Shown: positions 48,087 to 59,790, numbered from the stretch's first letter. The stretch: DNA of 64,000 nucleotides from Capniomyces stellatus (GCA_001661515.1 LUVW01000005.1:248001-312000), one strand, 5' to 3'. A program made the numbers and translations. The notes: generated by a model from the letters alone, not told the origin.

Positions 48087-49341
48087 TTAGTGCAATAGAA
48101 GTCGCGCTTTGACCTGGTCAGCTATAGAGCTGGCAACCTCGGAAGTAATCAAATCCTTGGTTGGATGCTGGATGCCACAGTCATATGCATATAGTATAGA
48201 TGTGTCAGTGATTCGAATAAACAGTCTGTCTAATAGCTGAATAGAATTGCAAATTCTTGCAATGTTTTCCCGGTCGTTAGCGCTTATATCCTATAAAAAG
48301 ATAGTAACAATACAAATTTAAACACATGATTCAACTAGTTACAAACCCATGTGGTACGATTAAACGAATCCGAGCTTGAGCATAACAATAATTCCCATAT
48401 AACTTACCTCGTTTTTGTTAGAGTAAATCAGCTCGGAGTTTTTCTCAATTGAATCGCGAGATACATGTTTGCTAACCCAGATAAACCCATTAACTCCCAG
48501 CACCACATCAATGCCGCAAGGCAAAGCGTGTACATGCGACCGACTTCTAGGAACCAGCACTGGCGACACCTTAACCAAGGAGCCGTTTCTAAGCTTCCCG
48601 TATTCAATCGAACGAGTGTGCAACGACAGCGAGCCATCCGAGAACAAAGACTGGACTTCAGCAAACACAAGATCGCCCTCTTGGAAAAACGTTCTCATTT
48701 GCAGTTCGTCAGATTCGGATTTACGCCTCTAAAGTAGTAACCAACAACCAGTATCCAATGATTAAAATCGATTTACAAAATATCGGTTCTAATAGTCGGA
48801 TATTTTATAGTTTGTCGTTATAAATCATAAACGAGTAAATACAAACTGAATATAAATATCCAGGATGAATACAATTCAATCCGTTTGGCAGCTTTAATTC
48901 AAAGTCAACGTACCTGAATTCCACCAGGAAGATTGACAGAAGATAACAACAAAACTGCATCTTGGCGAGAATTCACATCCACCATCCATCGCTTTGGCCC
49001 AACTCTTGTAACTCTGCCAACAAGAGTATCTCCGATTTCGCCCACAAATCTTTGTCTCAAACATTTAACCGAGATTAATCTATTTATTCGCTCTACATTT
49101 CCTGTCACCGCAGAGTAAATCGATTCCTTGTCAATAAATGTACCATGACCTCTATAAATCATCATTAAAAGGCTTACTGTTATTAATATCAGCATCTACA
49201 CTTTTATTTTTATTTCCGCATCTCGATTTATTGAAACTAAATCATTTACCTCATAAATGCTGTGTCTGATGTTATCAAAGTTCCGGGTGTCACAATACTT
49301 CCCAAAGTCCCTTGGCCGTCATTTGTGCTGTCAACTTCCAT
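48087..49341 (-). CDS. RRP4: exosome complex component Rrp4 (EXOSC2)
   Basis: Rrp4 is one of the three S1/KH cap subunits of the RNA exosome, which processes and degrades RNA 3'-5' in nucleus and cytoplasm. Four exons (49341-49250, 49151-48914, 48728-48408, 48290-48087) join in phase to 284 aa, about the size of human EXOSC2 (293). Exon 1 gives the N-terminal TPGTLIT strand; exon 2 the S1 domain start (GHGTFID...VTGNVERIN and VGRVTRVGPKRWMVDVNSRQ); exon 3 the S1/KH junction with FFQEGDLVFAEVQ, SLHTRSIEYGKL and the KH core GVNGFIWVSK; exon 4 the C-terminal helix region (ITDTSILYAYDCG). Every intron is GT-AG. Confidence 0.93.
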
Positions 49342-49913
49342 TTTATAAAAAAATTCTAGATTTGTCCTCTCTTTCGATATAAGGTGCCGATTTGTTTAAT
49401 TTGAATTTAAAAATAAAATAAACGCAAGACTCAGCCTTTCAGTGAATTGGGATTAATATTCTCTCAATCGTTTTTTTTTTCGCTAATTGTTTTTTTTTAC
49501 TTTTTTTTTTTTTTGCAATTACAAAATGACCCACAAAAAATAAAAAAAATAAAGTGAAAAGGTGATTTTGATCCAATAAATGGGAACAATAGATTCTAAC
49601 AAGAAAACAAAAAGTGGTAGTTTAATTTGTAAAAGTTGAATGTAGCAAACAGCTGGGCACAACCATGCACAAGATTCAACACGACAACGTACTTGTTGCT
49701 CTGATACAATGTACTTTTCATTTAAACTTTTCAATTAAACTTTTTCTTTTTTTTTCGTTTTTACAAAATCCAGTTATTATTAGTGATTAAACAATAGTTG
49801 AATGGATTTATAATGAAAAGAAATCAAAAACAAAGTATCTGAGAATAGTCGAAAACAATCAAAAACAGTAGAAAATGGTTGAAAACTCGGGTATATAAAT
49901 AGGTGTGGATGTT
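49342..49913. other. RRP4 promoter side / TSR3 3' side
   Basis: About 570 AT-rich bases with long T runs at 49470-49514. No gene supported. Confidence 0.55.
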
Positions 49914-51220
49914 TTAAGCCTCAGTCTCAGAGTCCACATCTTCACTTGCCTCACCCTCGCTAGAAACCTCAACTTCAATTGTGTTTCCAAATCTGTCTGT
50001 AACAGTCTTTGTGCGCTTGGAGCTCGGATTACCCTCATTTTCTTCTGGGCCTTCACCGCCAGATTCATCGATGTTTGATTCGTCAACCTCATTTCCGTCA
50101 GAGTCATAGTTCAACCTTCGGCTCTGGCTTTTAAAGTTGCTATTTTTGTTTGAGTTTTTCAGTGACTGGTTCAAGCCATTTCTATCGCTATCGTCAGAGT
50201 CATACTCATTGTCGTGGTCTGAAACACAGTTTTTTCTCATTTCGTTTTCCAAGTCTATCATCTCGATATATTTGTTCTGGATCTCAATAACCTCAACTGA
50301 TGATGTACATTTGGAATATTGGTCAAACAACTCTTCATTAAGCTCTCTAAAAGAGTGTCCCCATTTGAATTTACCCATCAACTGGTCTCCCCAATCCTCC
50401 AGTCCGCAAATATACAACGCTGCTGCCAATGCCTCTGCACAGTTCAACTTGCACGGCTTTCCGTAATTGACTGGATTTGAAGCTACCAAATAGGGCAGCA
50501 ACCTGTTATTCCTAGACTTTATTCGGTGGAATGGGACCTCTTCGATTCTGGCCCATGAACAGTCGATTGTGCCTAGCCCATACTTTAATATTATGTCTTT
50601 ATCTGCTGGCGAAACTGTCTGCGTTCCTACAGGGCTATTGAGTTTATACACAAATATATAGCCGAACAAATTAAATTAAAATGGCTAAACACTATTAAAA
50701 GTGTATGGTAATCAAGTAACAATCACTTGCCTCATTACCAATCCCTGGAAAGACTGTGAAAGTTTAAGCTCGCGAATCAGACCCATTCTCTCCAGCTTTC
50801 TTCCTGAACAGCGTTTAGGATCACAATGATCAAAGTCCCACATTGTCAATGGAACAGGGAACCCTTCTACTTAATGTAGTTTTTTTTCATTTTTCATTTT
50901 CCATTTCTAAATTGTCGTATGGCGCAAGCCAATATCGTTTTTTAATAAAGAATTTACAAACAGTATACACGGGAATAGTAAAGAAAAAACCACGTACCAG
51001 CATTGCCTTCTTCATTTTCTCCGTGTGATGAATTAGTTCTAAAAATTACAAGTTCTTGGCTTTTGTCAATCCAATTAAGGTAAATCCAAGAATGAAATAA
51101 AAACACCGTGTGTCAATCTTACTGGTTACTGTCGCCTGGTTGATCGGTCCAGTTTTGCATTCGCTTTGAAAGCTGAGGTGTTCTTTTGCTCTGACCTCTT
51201 CCGCCTCTACCTCTTGCCAT
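49914..51220 (-). CDS. TSR3: 18S rRNA aminocarboxypropyltransferase Tsr3
   Basis: Tsr3 transfers the aminocarboxypropyl group of S-adenosylmethionine to a hypermodified uridine of 18S rRNA late in 40S maturation. Four exons (51220-51123, 51038-50998, 50866-50731, 50634-49914) give 331 aa. Start [16 protein letters not shown] is basic; the conserved core reads [17 protein letters not shown], then [19 protein letters not shown] across intron 3, [33 protein letters not shown] and [15 protein letters not shown]. The C-terminus is a long acidic, Ser/Asn-rich tail ([24 protein letters not shown]), as in fungal homologues. Intron 3 (50635-50730) has a GC donor (AG|GCAAGT) instead of GT; only this position restores the conserved core. 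Confidence 0.92.
50635..50730 (-). other. GC-AG intron in TSR3
   Basis: 96-base intron with donor GCAAGT and acceptor ATAG. Using it joins GLVM to [13 protein letters not shown] in frame, as in all Tsr3 proteins; no GT nearby does so. Confidence 0.85.
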
Positions 51221-51621
51221 TATTAAGTGTAGGTAAAGTACTGCTGTTTGAGCTATATTATACTATATTCTGTAAAGTAAAATAAAAATAAATATCTCGA
51301 ATATCTCGAATATTTCGTATATTTCGTATATTTCGAATACTGGTTGTGAACGGTTGTATAAAGCAAAGTTGGAATAGAAAACAAAACCAAGAATCTGCAA
51401 ATAAATTTCTCCAGTTAATACTTGTACTATTTCAGCTAATTTTTTTTTTTACCCAAGTGAGAAAAAAAAAATCGATTTTAGCTTTCCAAGAACCGAATTG
51501 CGGATCTGGCGAATAAGATGTTGGCAGTATTTGTGTTTATATTTATAGTTATTATTAAAATCAAAAACTTGGGTAACCTTTGAGGTAAAAAAAAAAACAT
51601 ATTCTAAAGCAAAACAATAGA
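51221..51621. other. TSR3 promoter side / decarboxylase 3' side
   Basis: 400 AT-rich bases with a short ATATCTCGAAT-type repeat at about 51291-51340 (five units of 8-10 bases). No gene seen. Confidence 0.6.
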
Positions 51622-54600
51622 CTAGAGTTTCCAGTTCAATAGGGATTCGTCAGAACCAGAAATGGCTATTGCTCCTTCGTTTAAATAATTTGCGTTGTTG
51701 GCCTCAATGTTTTCAATGATATAATTGTAGTTGCACATCAACCCAAGAGAGTTACGAATACCGTTGAACGAAGTATCGCCAAGCCAGTTTAACGAGTGGA
51801 CCGATGCACCATTCCTCAGATGGAAGTTGGCTACAGGGTCGTAAGCCTGTTTTTTGTTTCTGTTCTTTTCTTTTAAAATATATCTACGAACCACAGCAAA
51901 ACATTGTGATCAGTAAATAAATATGTCGCAGGCAATAGCAATATTTTAGAATTATTTTTTCTACCGAGTTAAAAGATTTAGATAGTCTAACCAACTTGGA
52001 AAATAATGTCATTCTAGGCTGTATAACAATGTAGTAAGTGCGGTTACCTTGCGCCCAAACCCAAAATAATTGGTTTCAAAAGATCAAGCTTTTCAGCGTC
52101 TACAAATAACTCTCGACTGTCGATGATTTTCTACAACCAAAAGCAACAAAAAGTATAGATTACATCTCTGCTATATATACGATTGGCTTTTTTCTTTTTT
52201 TCTTTTTTTCTTTCTTTCTATTTTTTTATTTTTTTTACAGATCCAAGTGTTGTAACAAACAGTGATGTTGGGTGGTGGTTTACCTTTAAAGCCTCGGTCC
52301 AAACGGTTGAGCCTGGGGACATTCCCAGGATGACATTCTCATCTCTCTCTGAGATTATCATGTCGGGTGTCTCGCATATTTTAGGTGTAAGCCAATCGTT
52401 GATCCAAGATGTAAAGTTTGGCAAAGGCGATAGAGTAACAAACGTGTCTATGTTTGGAAACTCGCTTTGCAACACACTCACTACTCTTTTAATCAAAAAG
52501 TTGCCAAGATCCACGCCAGAAACGCCGGGCTGTGAGTTGATTGAATAAAAAATGGCCACTTTGGCTGAGCCCAATTCTTCTTCGTTGTAAGGCTTTGTTG
52601 TTATTAAGATTTCCTATATTTCCAATTAGTCATAGACACGTTTAAAACAAAACCCAACTATTGTGATTTTTGACAGGACAAGCTCAAGCTCAAGATCAAA
52701 TCCAAATACAAATACAAATGCCAATTGCATCTTTCACTAAGCTTGCTTTTATTTTTTTTTGTTTTTTGTAAGCTTACTTTGATCTTATGGTGGATTTCGC
52801 TTGTCAGTGCAACCTATGGTTAAAATCATCAATTGAAACAGCAAATGTTAAACCCATTTGCTCTAAACGCTGTGCAATATTTATACCTCATTTTAAAAGC
52901 ATCACTCTTTCTTGGTTCCTTTCTACATATGACCTAAATCACCAAATTTGCTAATAAAAACCCTCAGGCTTACCCAGACAAAAACTAGAGGTTCTAGTGG
53001 AGCATTTCTGTGGAAGAATCCAAAGCATCTGCGACCAGGCCCAAGTCGACGCTTCATGTCCTTGAGTGTTCTGATAGAGTGCACGCTTTCATACTTTCCA
53101 AGCTAGTAACATAAATTGCAAAATGTTTGACATTAGGGCACAGCGCACAGACAATTTCTCAAATAAAACAATCCAAATCTGTCCTTCAAGTCTAAACTAT
53201 GCAATATGTTTATGTGTTCAATAAAGCCATACCTTTTCTATTGTTGAAGCTGGAGAGTTCCAGGTTATTTGCTTTAAATCCAGTGTTCCTATGATCCAGG
53301 TTTGTATCCTGCTTTTCAGGTAATCTGCCATCGCTTTAACAAGCATCAATGTGCGATCCTTCCCAACAAGATCCTAATACATTTGATATGTTTTCGCATT
53401 ATATTGCCTTTAGCATAACCCTTTGACTTGAAATATTTGTTTTTTTATATTTATAAATAGTTAAATATATATATGGTGTTAAAAGGTACCAGCATATCTG
53501 CCCTCATATATACCAATGTCATGAACCCATTCGGCAGCCTATGTACTTTGTCAAACAGTTCGTCATACTTTGGCACAAGCATTTTGCTCAAGTCTTTAAG
53601 CTCCTTCAAACACCCCTCGACGCTCTATTTTAATCAATCGAATCAGTCAAATAAACAGTGCGCGCTTTATCCTTTAATCAGAACTAATATTATATATCTA
53701 TATGGTGCAAAAAAAGAATAGTACAGATCTGCTATCAAAAAAAAATTACCAAGCAATTACCCTATTCTTATCCGAAGAAACTAGTAAACTGGTGGATGCA
53801 CTTATGATTGGCATTATAGAGAACCCTAAGTAAACAGCAGGCATTATGTTGGTTGGACATATATTTATTCATCGTTTTAGCATTAAACGCCCACGTACGT
53901 TGCCTATACTTTGTTTACTACTAGTTATCTGCTTACCATACTCGCGGCTTAAAACTGTCAAGAATAATGATTTTTGTCCCTAAAGTATAACAAAAAGCTT
54001 TATATTTAGCATTGCGGCTTTTCGGCAACTAGCCTTGCTTTTTTAGAGAAAAAAACGCTCAGTAGCTTAATCGGAACCATAAAATGAAGCTTAATGTTAA
54101 ATAAAGCTACCTGAGTAAACTCGTTGTACTTTTCGCACAATATTTGGGAATTTTCACAAGTAAAAGCAGTGCCATTCTGGTTGTCTGGAGAAATTACTGT
54201 TTCAATCAACGAGCGCATTTCCTCTTCATTATCATACGCGATTTCCTCTACAGCCCTTATCTCTACAGAAGCATCAATTAATTGCTCAATCTCATTGCTT
54301 CTATTCCTGCTCTAGCATCAAATTCTTGTGTCATTCTTAATATCAATTGTACTTACTGTCTGTATCTTCCTTATTCATACAACTCCAATACCTTTTTATT
54401 GTGTTCTCGTTTAATTCATCTTTATTCTCCTGCCTGTGCCGTGTTTCTAAATTACCATTCCCGCCCTTAATCGTTGAGTAGTCTTGTCTGTGTTTTTTTG
54501 ACAGCAACGATTTTCTACTCTGTGCAACTAAATGCTGGATCGGACTAAATCGTTTAATTGCAGCTGGCTGTACTTTTAGAAGTGCTTTGTTTTGTATGGC

Positions 54601-54624
54601 CACCCTGTTAAAGTTTAAATTCAT
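51622..54624 (-). CDS. malonyl-CoA decarboxylase
   Basis: Converts malonyl-CoA to acetyl-CoA and CO2 in mitochondria, peroxisomes or cytosol, controlling fatty-acid synthesis and oxidation. About eleven exons; readable ones near 54624-54390, 54305-54112, about 53980-53939, 53832-53750, 53625-53490, 53370-53233, 53102-52975, 52813-52778, 52613-52284, 52130-52048, 51883-51622. Conserved pieces: LVPKYDELFDKVHRL, TLVYMRADML, LDLKQITWNSPAS, DMKRRLGPGRRCFGF, VALTSEIHHKI, AIFYSINSQPGVSGVDLGNF, FPNIDTFVTLSPLPNF, YDPVANFHLRNGA (with the family's conserved His) and NSLGLMCNYNY. The N-terminus (MNLNFNRVAIQNKALLKVQP) is basic and lacks acids, suiting a mitochondrial presequence. The end is NWKL, not a canonical SKL peroxisomal signal. 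The first intron's exact donor is ambiguous. Confidence 0.88.
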
Positions 54625-55699
54625 TTTTTTTTTACTTTTCGTTTGGTATTTGGCAACAAATAAAGAAAAAAGTGAATAAATCTATTGTCTCCGGCCTCTG
54701 TTGAATCTGGTTTGGGGTTTGGAAATACCGATTTTATCTTTTAATAAACAATAATAAGAAACGAAGGCAAACTTCGATATTTTTAATCATGAAACCTTAT
54801 AAACTTGAATGGGCTGGGATAGGTTTAACGCATTTAATCACATGTAATATTTGAACGCCATTTAGAATCATACTGTCTCGTGTTTTGTCAACCTGCTTGG
54901 ATTACTTTTTGACTATTCGAGCATTTATTATTGATTTTAAAGTTCCGCAAATTGTCGCCTGTCAAATGCAAAAAATGCTTTGTTGATACCAATTATGTAA
55001 TCGCAGGTTTGGAAATTGTTGACATTTAATTAAACAGCTATTTGCTTTCTGGTAAACATTAAGTCCAATGATAACCCGGGCGCACTCAATCAAATAATAA
55101 ACAATAAAACTTTGCGACTTGCAACCTTTTTTTTATTTTAAAAAAATCAAGTTCATCAATTTTTTTCTATTATCACCAACAAAGTTAAGACCAAAACCAA
55201 AAAAAGTAAAAGATAAAAAGTCAGCTTACTATGTTAAAAAAAAAATTTGATAGGTCAGATGCATGTCGGTGTGTTGAGGTAATTTCGCTTTTGTTTAGTT
55301 GGACAAATGCGGTGACAAATATAGATGCATTTGATTTACCCTTTACTTGTTCTAGGTTTGATTGTTGCTGAAAACAATAAAGCATTTGGTGACAATGACA
55401 AATTTAACGATGTCTACCAAACTATGTCGCATCCATAAAACATTTATTTCCCCTCCAAATTCCAAGGTCATGTTTATAGACAGAAATGATATCTAAACAT
55501 GGCCAAGTATTAGCACAAACCAAAGTTCAAGTGTGCAACTAATACGATAAACCATGACATAACTGTTGAGTTACTCATTCAGACGCAGGCTAACCAACAA
55601 AAAGTACACGAGTATAAACAGACGCGGGTGTGTTTGTAAATTTAGCTGTAACTATTGATGTAGTTATGTACACATTGGATGAGGATGTATACATAGCAA
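54625..55699. other. gene-free AT-rich spacer
   Basis: 1.07 kb upstream of the decarboxylase gene, running into direct repeat copy A. I see no open frame above noise and no RNA gene. Confidence 0.55.
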
Positions 55700-56205
55700 A
55701 TATGTCGCAGTGTAAAACTACGACCGGATGTCACAAAGATCTTTGAAAGCTAAAAGTAGAAGGTGACATCCTAAGCTCTCATTGCAAAAAAGAAGAGAAA
55801 GAAAAGGTAAAGGAAAGGTAAAGGAAAGGTAAAGGAAATGGCGTTAAAATATTGTGCAATTAACAGTTTCCCCCTACCAAAAGGGGGTTTTATGTATGGT
55901 TAATTGTGATTACAAAGACGTGCTTTGATTTATCTGCAAGTATGTGATCGATGGAAGCAAGAGGTGTATCAATAGTGTCAGGCACTCCTAAGTTGCGATT
56001 ATTCACATTACAGTTATTATTAGTTCATTTATTTAAAAAAACAAACAAAAATAACAAACAAACTTAAAGGCAACACCATAATTAGGATGATAAAATAAGC
56101 TAAACGCTAGCTAGTAACCATACAGCATCAACATGATAAAGTGTTTACTGTTTTATGAACAAAACTCCTAGTGAAATAAGCTAGGTATACAGGAATTAAA
56201 ATACT
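55700..56205. repeat. 506-bp direct repeat, copy A
   Basis: Near-identical to 58893-59398 at a constant offset of 3,193 bases with no internal indels; I count about six mismatches, mostly in the last 30 bases. Begins ATATGTCGCAGTGTAAAACT and ends near AATTAAAATACT. Contains (AAAGGTAAAGG)n at about 55802-55838 and a small hairpin CCCCC-TACCAAAA-GGGGG near 55870. No terminal inverted repeats and no long ORF, only a 14-codon frame starting ATGTCGCAG. Confidence 0.92.
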
Positions 56206-56944
56206 CACAAATACGAATCATATTTCAATTCAAATCGACCAACCCCAGTTTTACTCTGTCGTTTATCAGTACTATGTGCTATTCCTTATCTGGCTATGCC
56301 TATTAAAACAAACTAAACGTAACCAAGCTGCTTCTTGAATATATATCCGATCTACCACTATCTGAACCAATAACGCCATGCTATATAAATGATCCTTTGG
56401 CTGGGTATTTATCAATAAACATGCACTAGACAGTATAAGTGGTAACGATGCATCAAAAAGATTGTTTATTTTGGAAAAACAAACATGCACAGGATATTTC
56501 AATTAACATACACGATTGCAACACTACGCTATGGGTATGTATCAATGACATATATATGTGTGTGTTATTGGCCTGGGTGGATGTTTTTTTACGCGCTCAA
56601 TGTACTGGGATGTATGGTTCTGTAATACAAGAAGGCATCGAGTTTGATTTCTTTTAAAAATGTAATGGTAGTAGTAAATTCTTTGCAAACAAGTGTTTAA
56701 TAACTATAAAAGTTAACTATACTATTATAAAAAAATCAAAAGGTTTAGTTTAGCTTATCATCAAAAGAATACTAGAAACGAACAGAATATAAACCAAGAG
56801 GCAAGCCAGGTTGGAACTGAATTGATCTTTCAGTTTTATATCGTTTAGTTTATTTATTTTGAATCACAAAGCTAAACCAATATATTCAATACAACTGAAA
56901 CTATCAGTAAACTATTTAAGAGAAAAGAAGGAAAGAAAAAAATT
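56206..56944. other. spacer upstream of S1 protease
   Basis: 740 bases between repeat copy A and the protease ATG. It has short frames only; the right end (A-rich, GAAAAGAAGG AAAG) is the likely 5' untranslated region. Confidence 0.5.
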
Positions 56945-57898
56945 ATGAGTTTGAGAATAAAGAGTGTGACCTTGTTAATGCTAAGCATCTGTGCTTGTTC
57001 TTACTTGGAGTTTGGTGTAGCCAAACCGGTAGAGCTTGAGAAAGACACTAAAGAGCTGCAAAAGAGGATTTCAAACGGCTATAAAGTCGAGATAAAAGAT
57101 GTTCCGTACATGGTAGGCGTGGATATAGCGTTCAGATTGATTGAAAAGAATGACGAGATTTCGGATATTAGTTTCAAGTGTGGCGGGGTGATGGTGTCAA
57201 AATCACACGTGCTAACAGCAGCACACTGTTTGTACCATGAAGGAACAAGGGTGGATTTGTCAAGACTGAGTGTAATGATAAATAGCGATCGGTACTTTGT
57301 AAACAAGCCATATTATGCCGTGCAAAAGATAATCATTCATGATGAGTTCTCGCAAGACACCCTTGCAAACGATGTGGCAATCTTGCAGGTTCGGGGCGAG
57401 TGGTTTAAGAAACTTGACAAGAGTATCGCCACTTTGTACAAAGATAACTTGGAGCTCCCAATGCAAGTATCAGTTGCTGGGTGGGGAGAGTTGGGAGATA
57501 TGCAGACAAGCGATGAGGAGAAAAGTCATCTGAGAAAAGCGGAAATAACACTTTTGCCCAACGAACTGGTAAAAAAGCACACTCCAAGCAATTCCGACAT
57601 AAATGAGGATTTGTACCACTACGTCAGTACAAAAGATATTCGACACATGGATGGTGACTCTGGTGGACCAGTGTTTATTGGGGACGACGTTAAGTCGGTG
57701 GTGGGATTGGTAAGCTATACCATTAGCGAAGATGGATTCCACACTGACAGAAGTAACAAATCCAAGGACGAAAAAGTGTATGACAAAGTGGACAGCGCGG
57801 TTATCGATGGAACCGAGAAGGTTCATGATATACACGTGATGGGAGTAACCCCAATCAAGTACCACATCGATTGGATAAACAGAGTGATTTGTTCATAA
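56945..57898 (+). CDS. secreted trypsin-like serine protease (S1 family)
   Basis: Single-exon 317-aa extracellular protease. Signal peptide at residues 1-26 (LLMLSICACSYLEFGVA), short propeptide ending LQKR, then mature start ISNGYKVEI; the Lys40-Arg41 dibasic site suggests kexin-type or trypsin-type activation. The catalytic triad is intact: His94 in LTAAHC, Asp143 in NDVAIL, Ser239 in GDSGGPVF. Only the Cys79-Cys95 pair of the usual S1 disulfides is present (plus Cys316); Cys191, Cys220 and others are missing. In chymotrypsin numbering the pocket-base residue 189 is Arg233 (DIRHMDGDSGG) and the 214-216 strand reads SYT rather than SWG, so trypsin specificity for Lys/Arg is unlikely. The gene lies between two 506-bp direct repeats. 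Confidence 0.92.
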   Translation: MSLRIKSVTLLMLSICACSYLEFGVAKPVELEKDTKELQKRISNGYKVEIKDVPYMVGVDIAFRLIEKNDEISDISFKCGGVMVSKSHVLTAAHCLYHEGTRVDLSRLSVMINSDRYFVNKPYYAVQKIIIHDEFSQDTLANDVAILQVRGEWFKKLDKSIATLYKDNLELPMQVSVAGWGELGDMQTSDEEKSHLRKAEITLLPNELVKKHTPSNSDINEDLYHYVSTKDIRHMDGDSGGPVFIGDDVKSVVGLVSYTISEDGFHTDRSNKSKDEKVYDKVDSAVIDGTEKVHDIHVMGVTPIKYHIDWINRVICS

Positions 57899-58892
57899 TG
57901 ACAAGGAATGGATGGTGGTGATCAATAGGAAATATAAGCTGGTTTGGTTATATGTCATTTGCTCATAGTTTACTTGACCAAGTATACCAATACTCTGACA
58001 GAATCGGTCAAACGTAGATTTTGTTGTTTTTTATTTTTCTTTCTTACCATTATTTGAATAAACGTTTATTTAAATTGGAAAAAATAATTGGAAAGTGGTG
58101 GGGTGTGATATTATCAAGACTCCAGATGGATTTCAAGAGTGGTTAAGGTATGGTTTGGAGAGCATGGTCAAATATAATGTTGTGAGAGAGGCAGAGGTGT
58201 GGGTTGAAGATGTGGGAATGAAAAAGTAGTTAGGCGAGTTGGGCGGGTTCAAATGGTTCTACCGAGTATTTGCATTCAATAAATGTGAATTTCAATATAC
58301 AAAAAAAAAGCAAAAGTTTTTGCCAGTGAGTTTTATTGGCTGAAACCAGGGATAAAAATCGTTAAACGAATAAATAAGTGAATAAACAAACTAATCAAGT
58401 CAAAACTGTAATAAATAAATTAACCAGAATCGAATTAGTAGAAAAAAAAAGAAGAAAAAAAGAGCAAAAAAGCAAAGTAAGAAATCTAGAAGGAAAAAAT
58501 ATATACATAGAAAAAGTGCTTGAGGGAAATCGAGCAAAGTTTTATAAGAATGTTGTTAAATAAGAAACATGAACGTTCAAGGCTAATCAATAAAAAAAGA
58601 TTCTTGAAATAGAAAAAAAAAGCAATACAAAAAAAAAGTAGGAAAAATACTGGGCGGTTTAAAGGAAAAAAAAGCGGTGTATTGTTGAAAAGTAGCTTGA
58701 AACAAGAATTAACCGAACAAATAAACAAGACACTTTAATTGAGTAAACAAAATAGTTTTATAAAACGTAAAGTTCTCGTTTTTCCAAATTTGTTGATAAT
58801 AGATCAAATAGAGTCAACAAAAGAAACAGCGGGGGGTATAAATAGGCAAACAGAAATAATATATAACGCAACAATGTCGAAACGGGGGGCAG
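57899..58892. other. spacer downstream of S1 protease
   Basis: About 1 kb of A-rich DNA up to repeat copy B. Frames at 58378-58563 and 58739-58939 are Lys-rich, reflecting A-richness; the latter runs into the repeat. No supported gene. Confidence 0.5.
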
Positions 58893-59398
58893 ATATGTCG
58901 CAGTGTAAAACTACGACCGGATGTCACAAAGATCTTTGAAAGCTAAAAGTAGAAGGTGACATCCTAAGCTCTCATTGCAAAAAGGAAGAGAAAGAAAAGG
59001 TAAAGGAAAGGTAAAGGAAAGGTAAAGGAAATGGCGTTAAAATATTGTGCAATTAACAGTTTCCCCCTACCAAAAGGGGGTTTTATGTATGGTTAATTGT
59101 GATTACAAAGACGTGCTTTGATTTATCTGCAAGTATGTGATCGATGGAAGCAAGAGGTGTATCAATAGTGTCAGGCACTCCTAAGTTGCGATTATTCACA
59201 TTACAGTTATTATTAGTTCATTTATTTAAAAAAACAAACAAAAATAACAAACAAACTTAAAGGCAACACCATAATTAGGATGATAAAATAAGCTAAACGC
59301 TAGCTAGTAACCATACAGCATCAACATGATAAAGTGTTTACTGTTTTATGAACAAAACTCCTAGTGAAACAAGTTAGGTACACAGGGATTAAAATACT
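58893..59398. repeat. 506-bp direct repeat, copy B
   Basis: Second copy of 55700-56205 in the same orientation, about 99% identical by eye. Differences include G for A near 58985 and several transitions near 59368-59388. Together the copies bracket a 2.7-kb segment carrying the S1 protease gene. Confidence 0.92.
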
Positions 59399-59529
59399 GT
59401 GACAAATAACCCGTGACTTTCAGAGAAGCTGACAGCGATGCTGTTGCCAGTTGTTGAGAACTGGCATTTAGGTTTAGGTTTTATTGTCAACATACTGGGT
59501 TTTGCTGAAATTTTTTGTTTAGTAGGGAA

Positions 59530-59790
59530 TTACTTAGCAGATATTATTCTCCCCTAATGCAGGATTTGGTGTTAACAAATACCAACCCTGTTAAATCTAT
59601 AAGAATCAAGATTATGAACTTTCAAATTGGATACTATAAAAGGATCACTTGCAAGAATTATCATCCCAGAATTGTTTGTGGTAGTCTGGTAATAACTTAA
59701 TTAATAAGGAACGCATGGGTAAGTTGAATTGGTCAAGTGTTATTATAACGCTTACTACCTAGTCAGTTTTGCAATGTGTGAATAACCGAA
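59530..59790 (+). pseudogene. possible S1 protease relic
   Basis: A + strand frame contains YHPRIVCGSLVIT, then an in-frame TAA (59698-59700), then LIRNAW followed by a GTAAGT donor-like site. CGSL(V/I)...NAW resembles the CGGSL(I)..NAWVLTAAHC block of S1 proteases. The expected AAHC motif is not found intact downstream (nearest is SFAMC after a CTAG acceptor-like site near 59762). Short and interrupted, so it is either a decayed protease or coincidence. Confidence 0.3.

Noticed and set aside
49914..50669. TSR3 reading that begins [11 protein letters not shown] at 50669
   Set aside because: Those residues are intron sequence; the conserved VMSPVG junction requires the upstream exon.
55866..55890. 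CCCCC-loop-GGGGG hairpin as a transcription terminator or ncRNA
   Set aside because: Only a five-pair stem; better described as part of the direct repeat.
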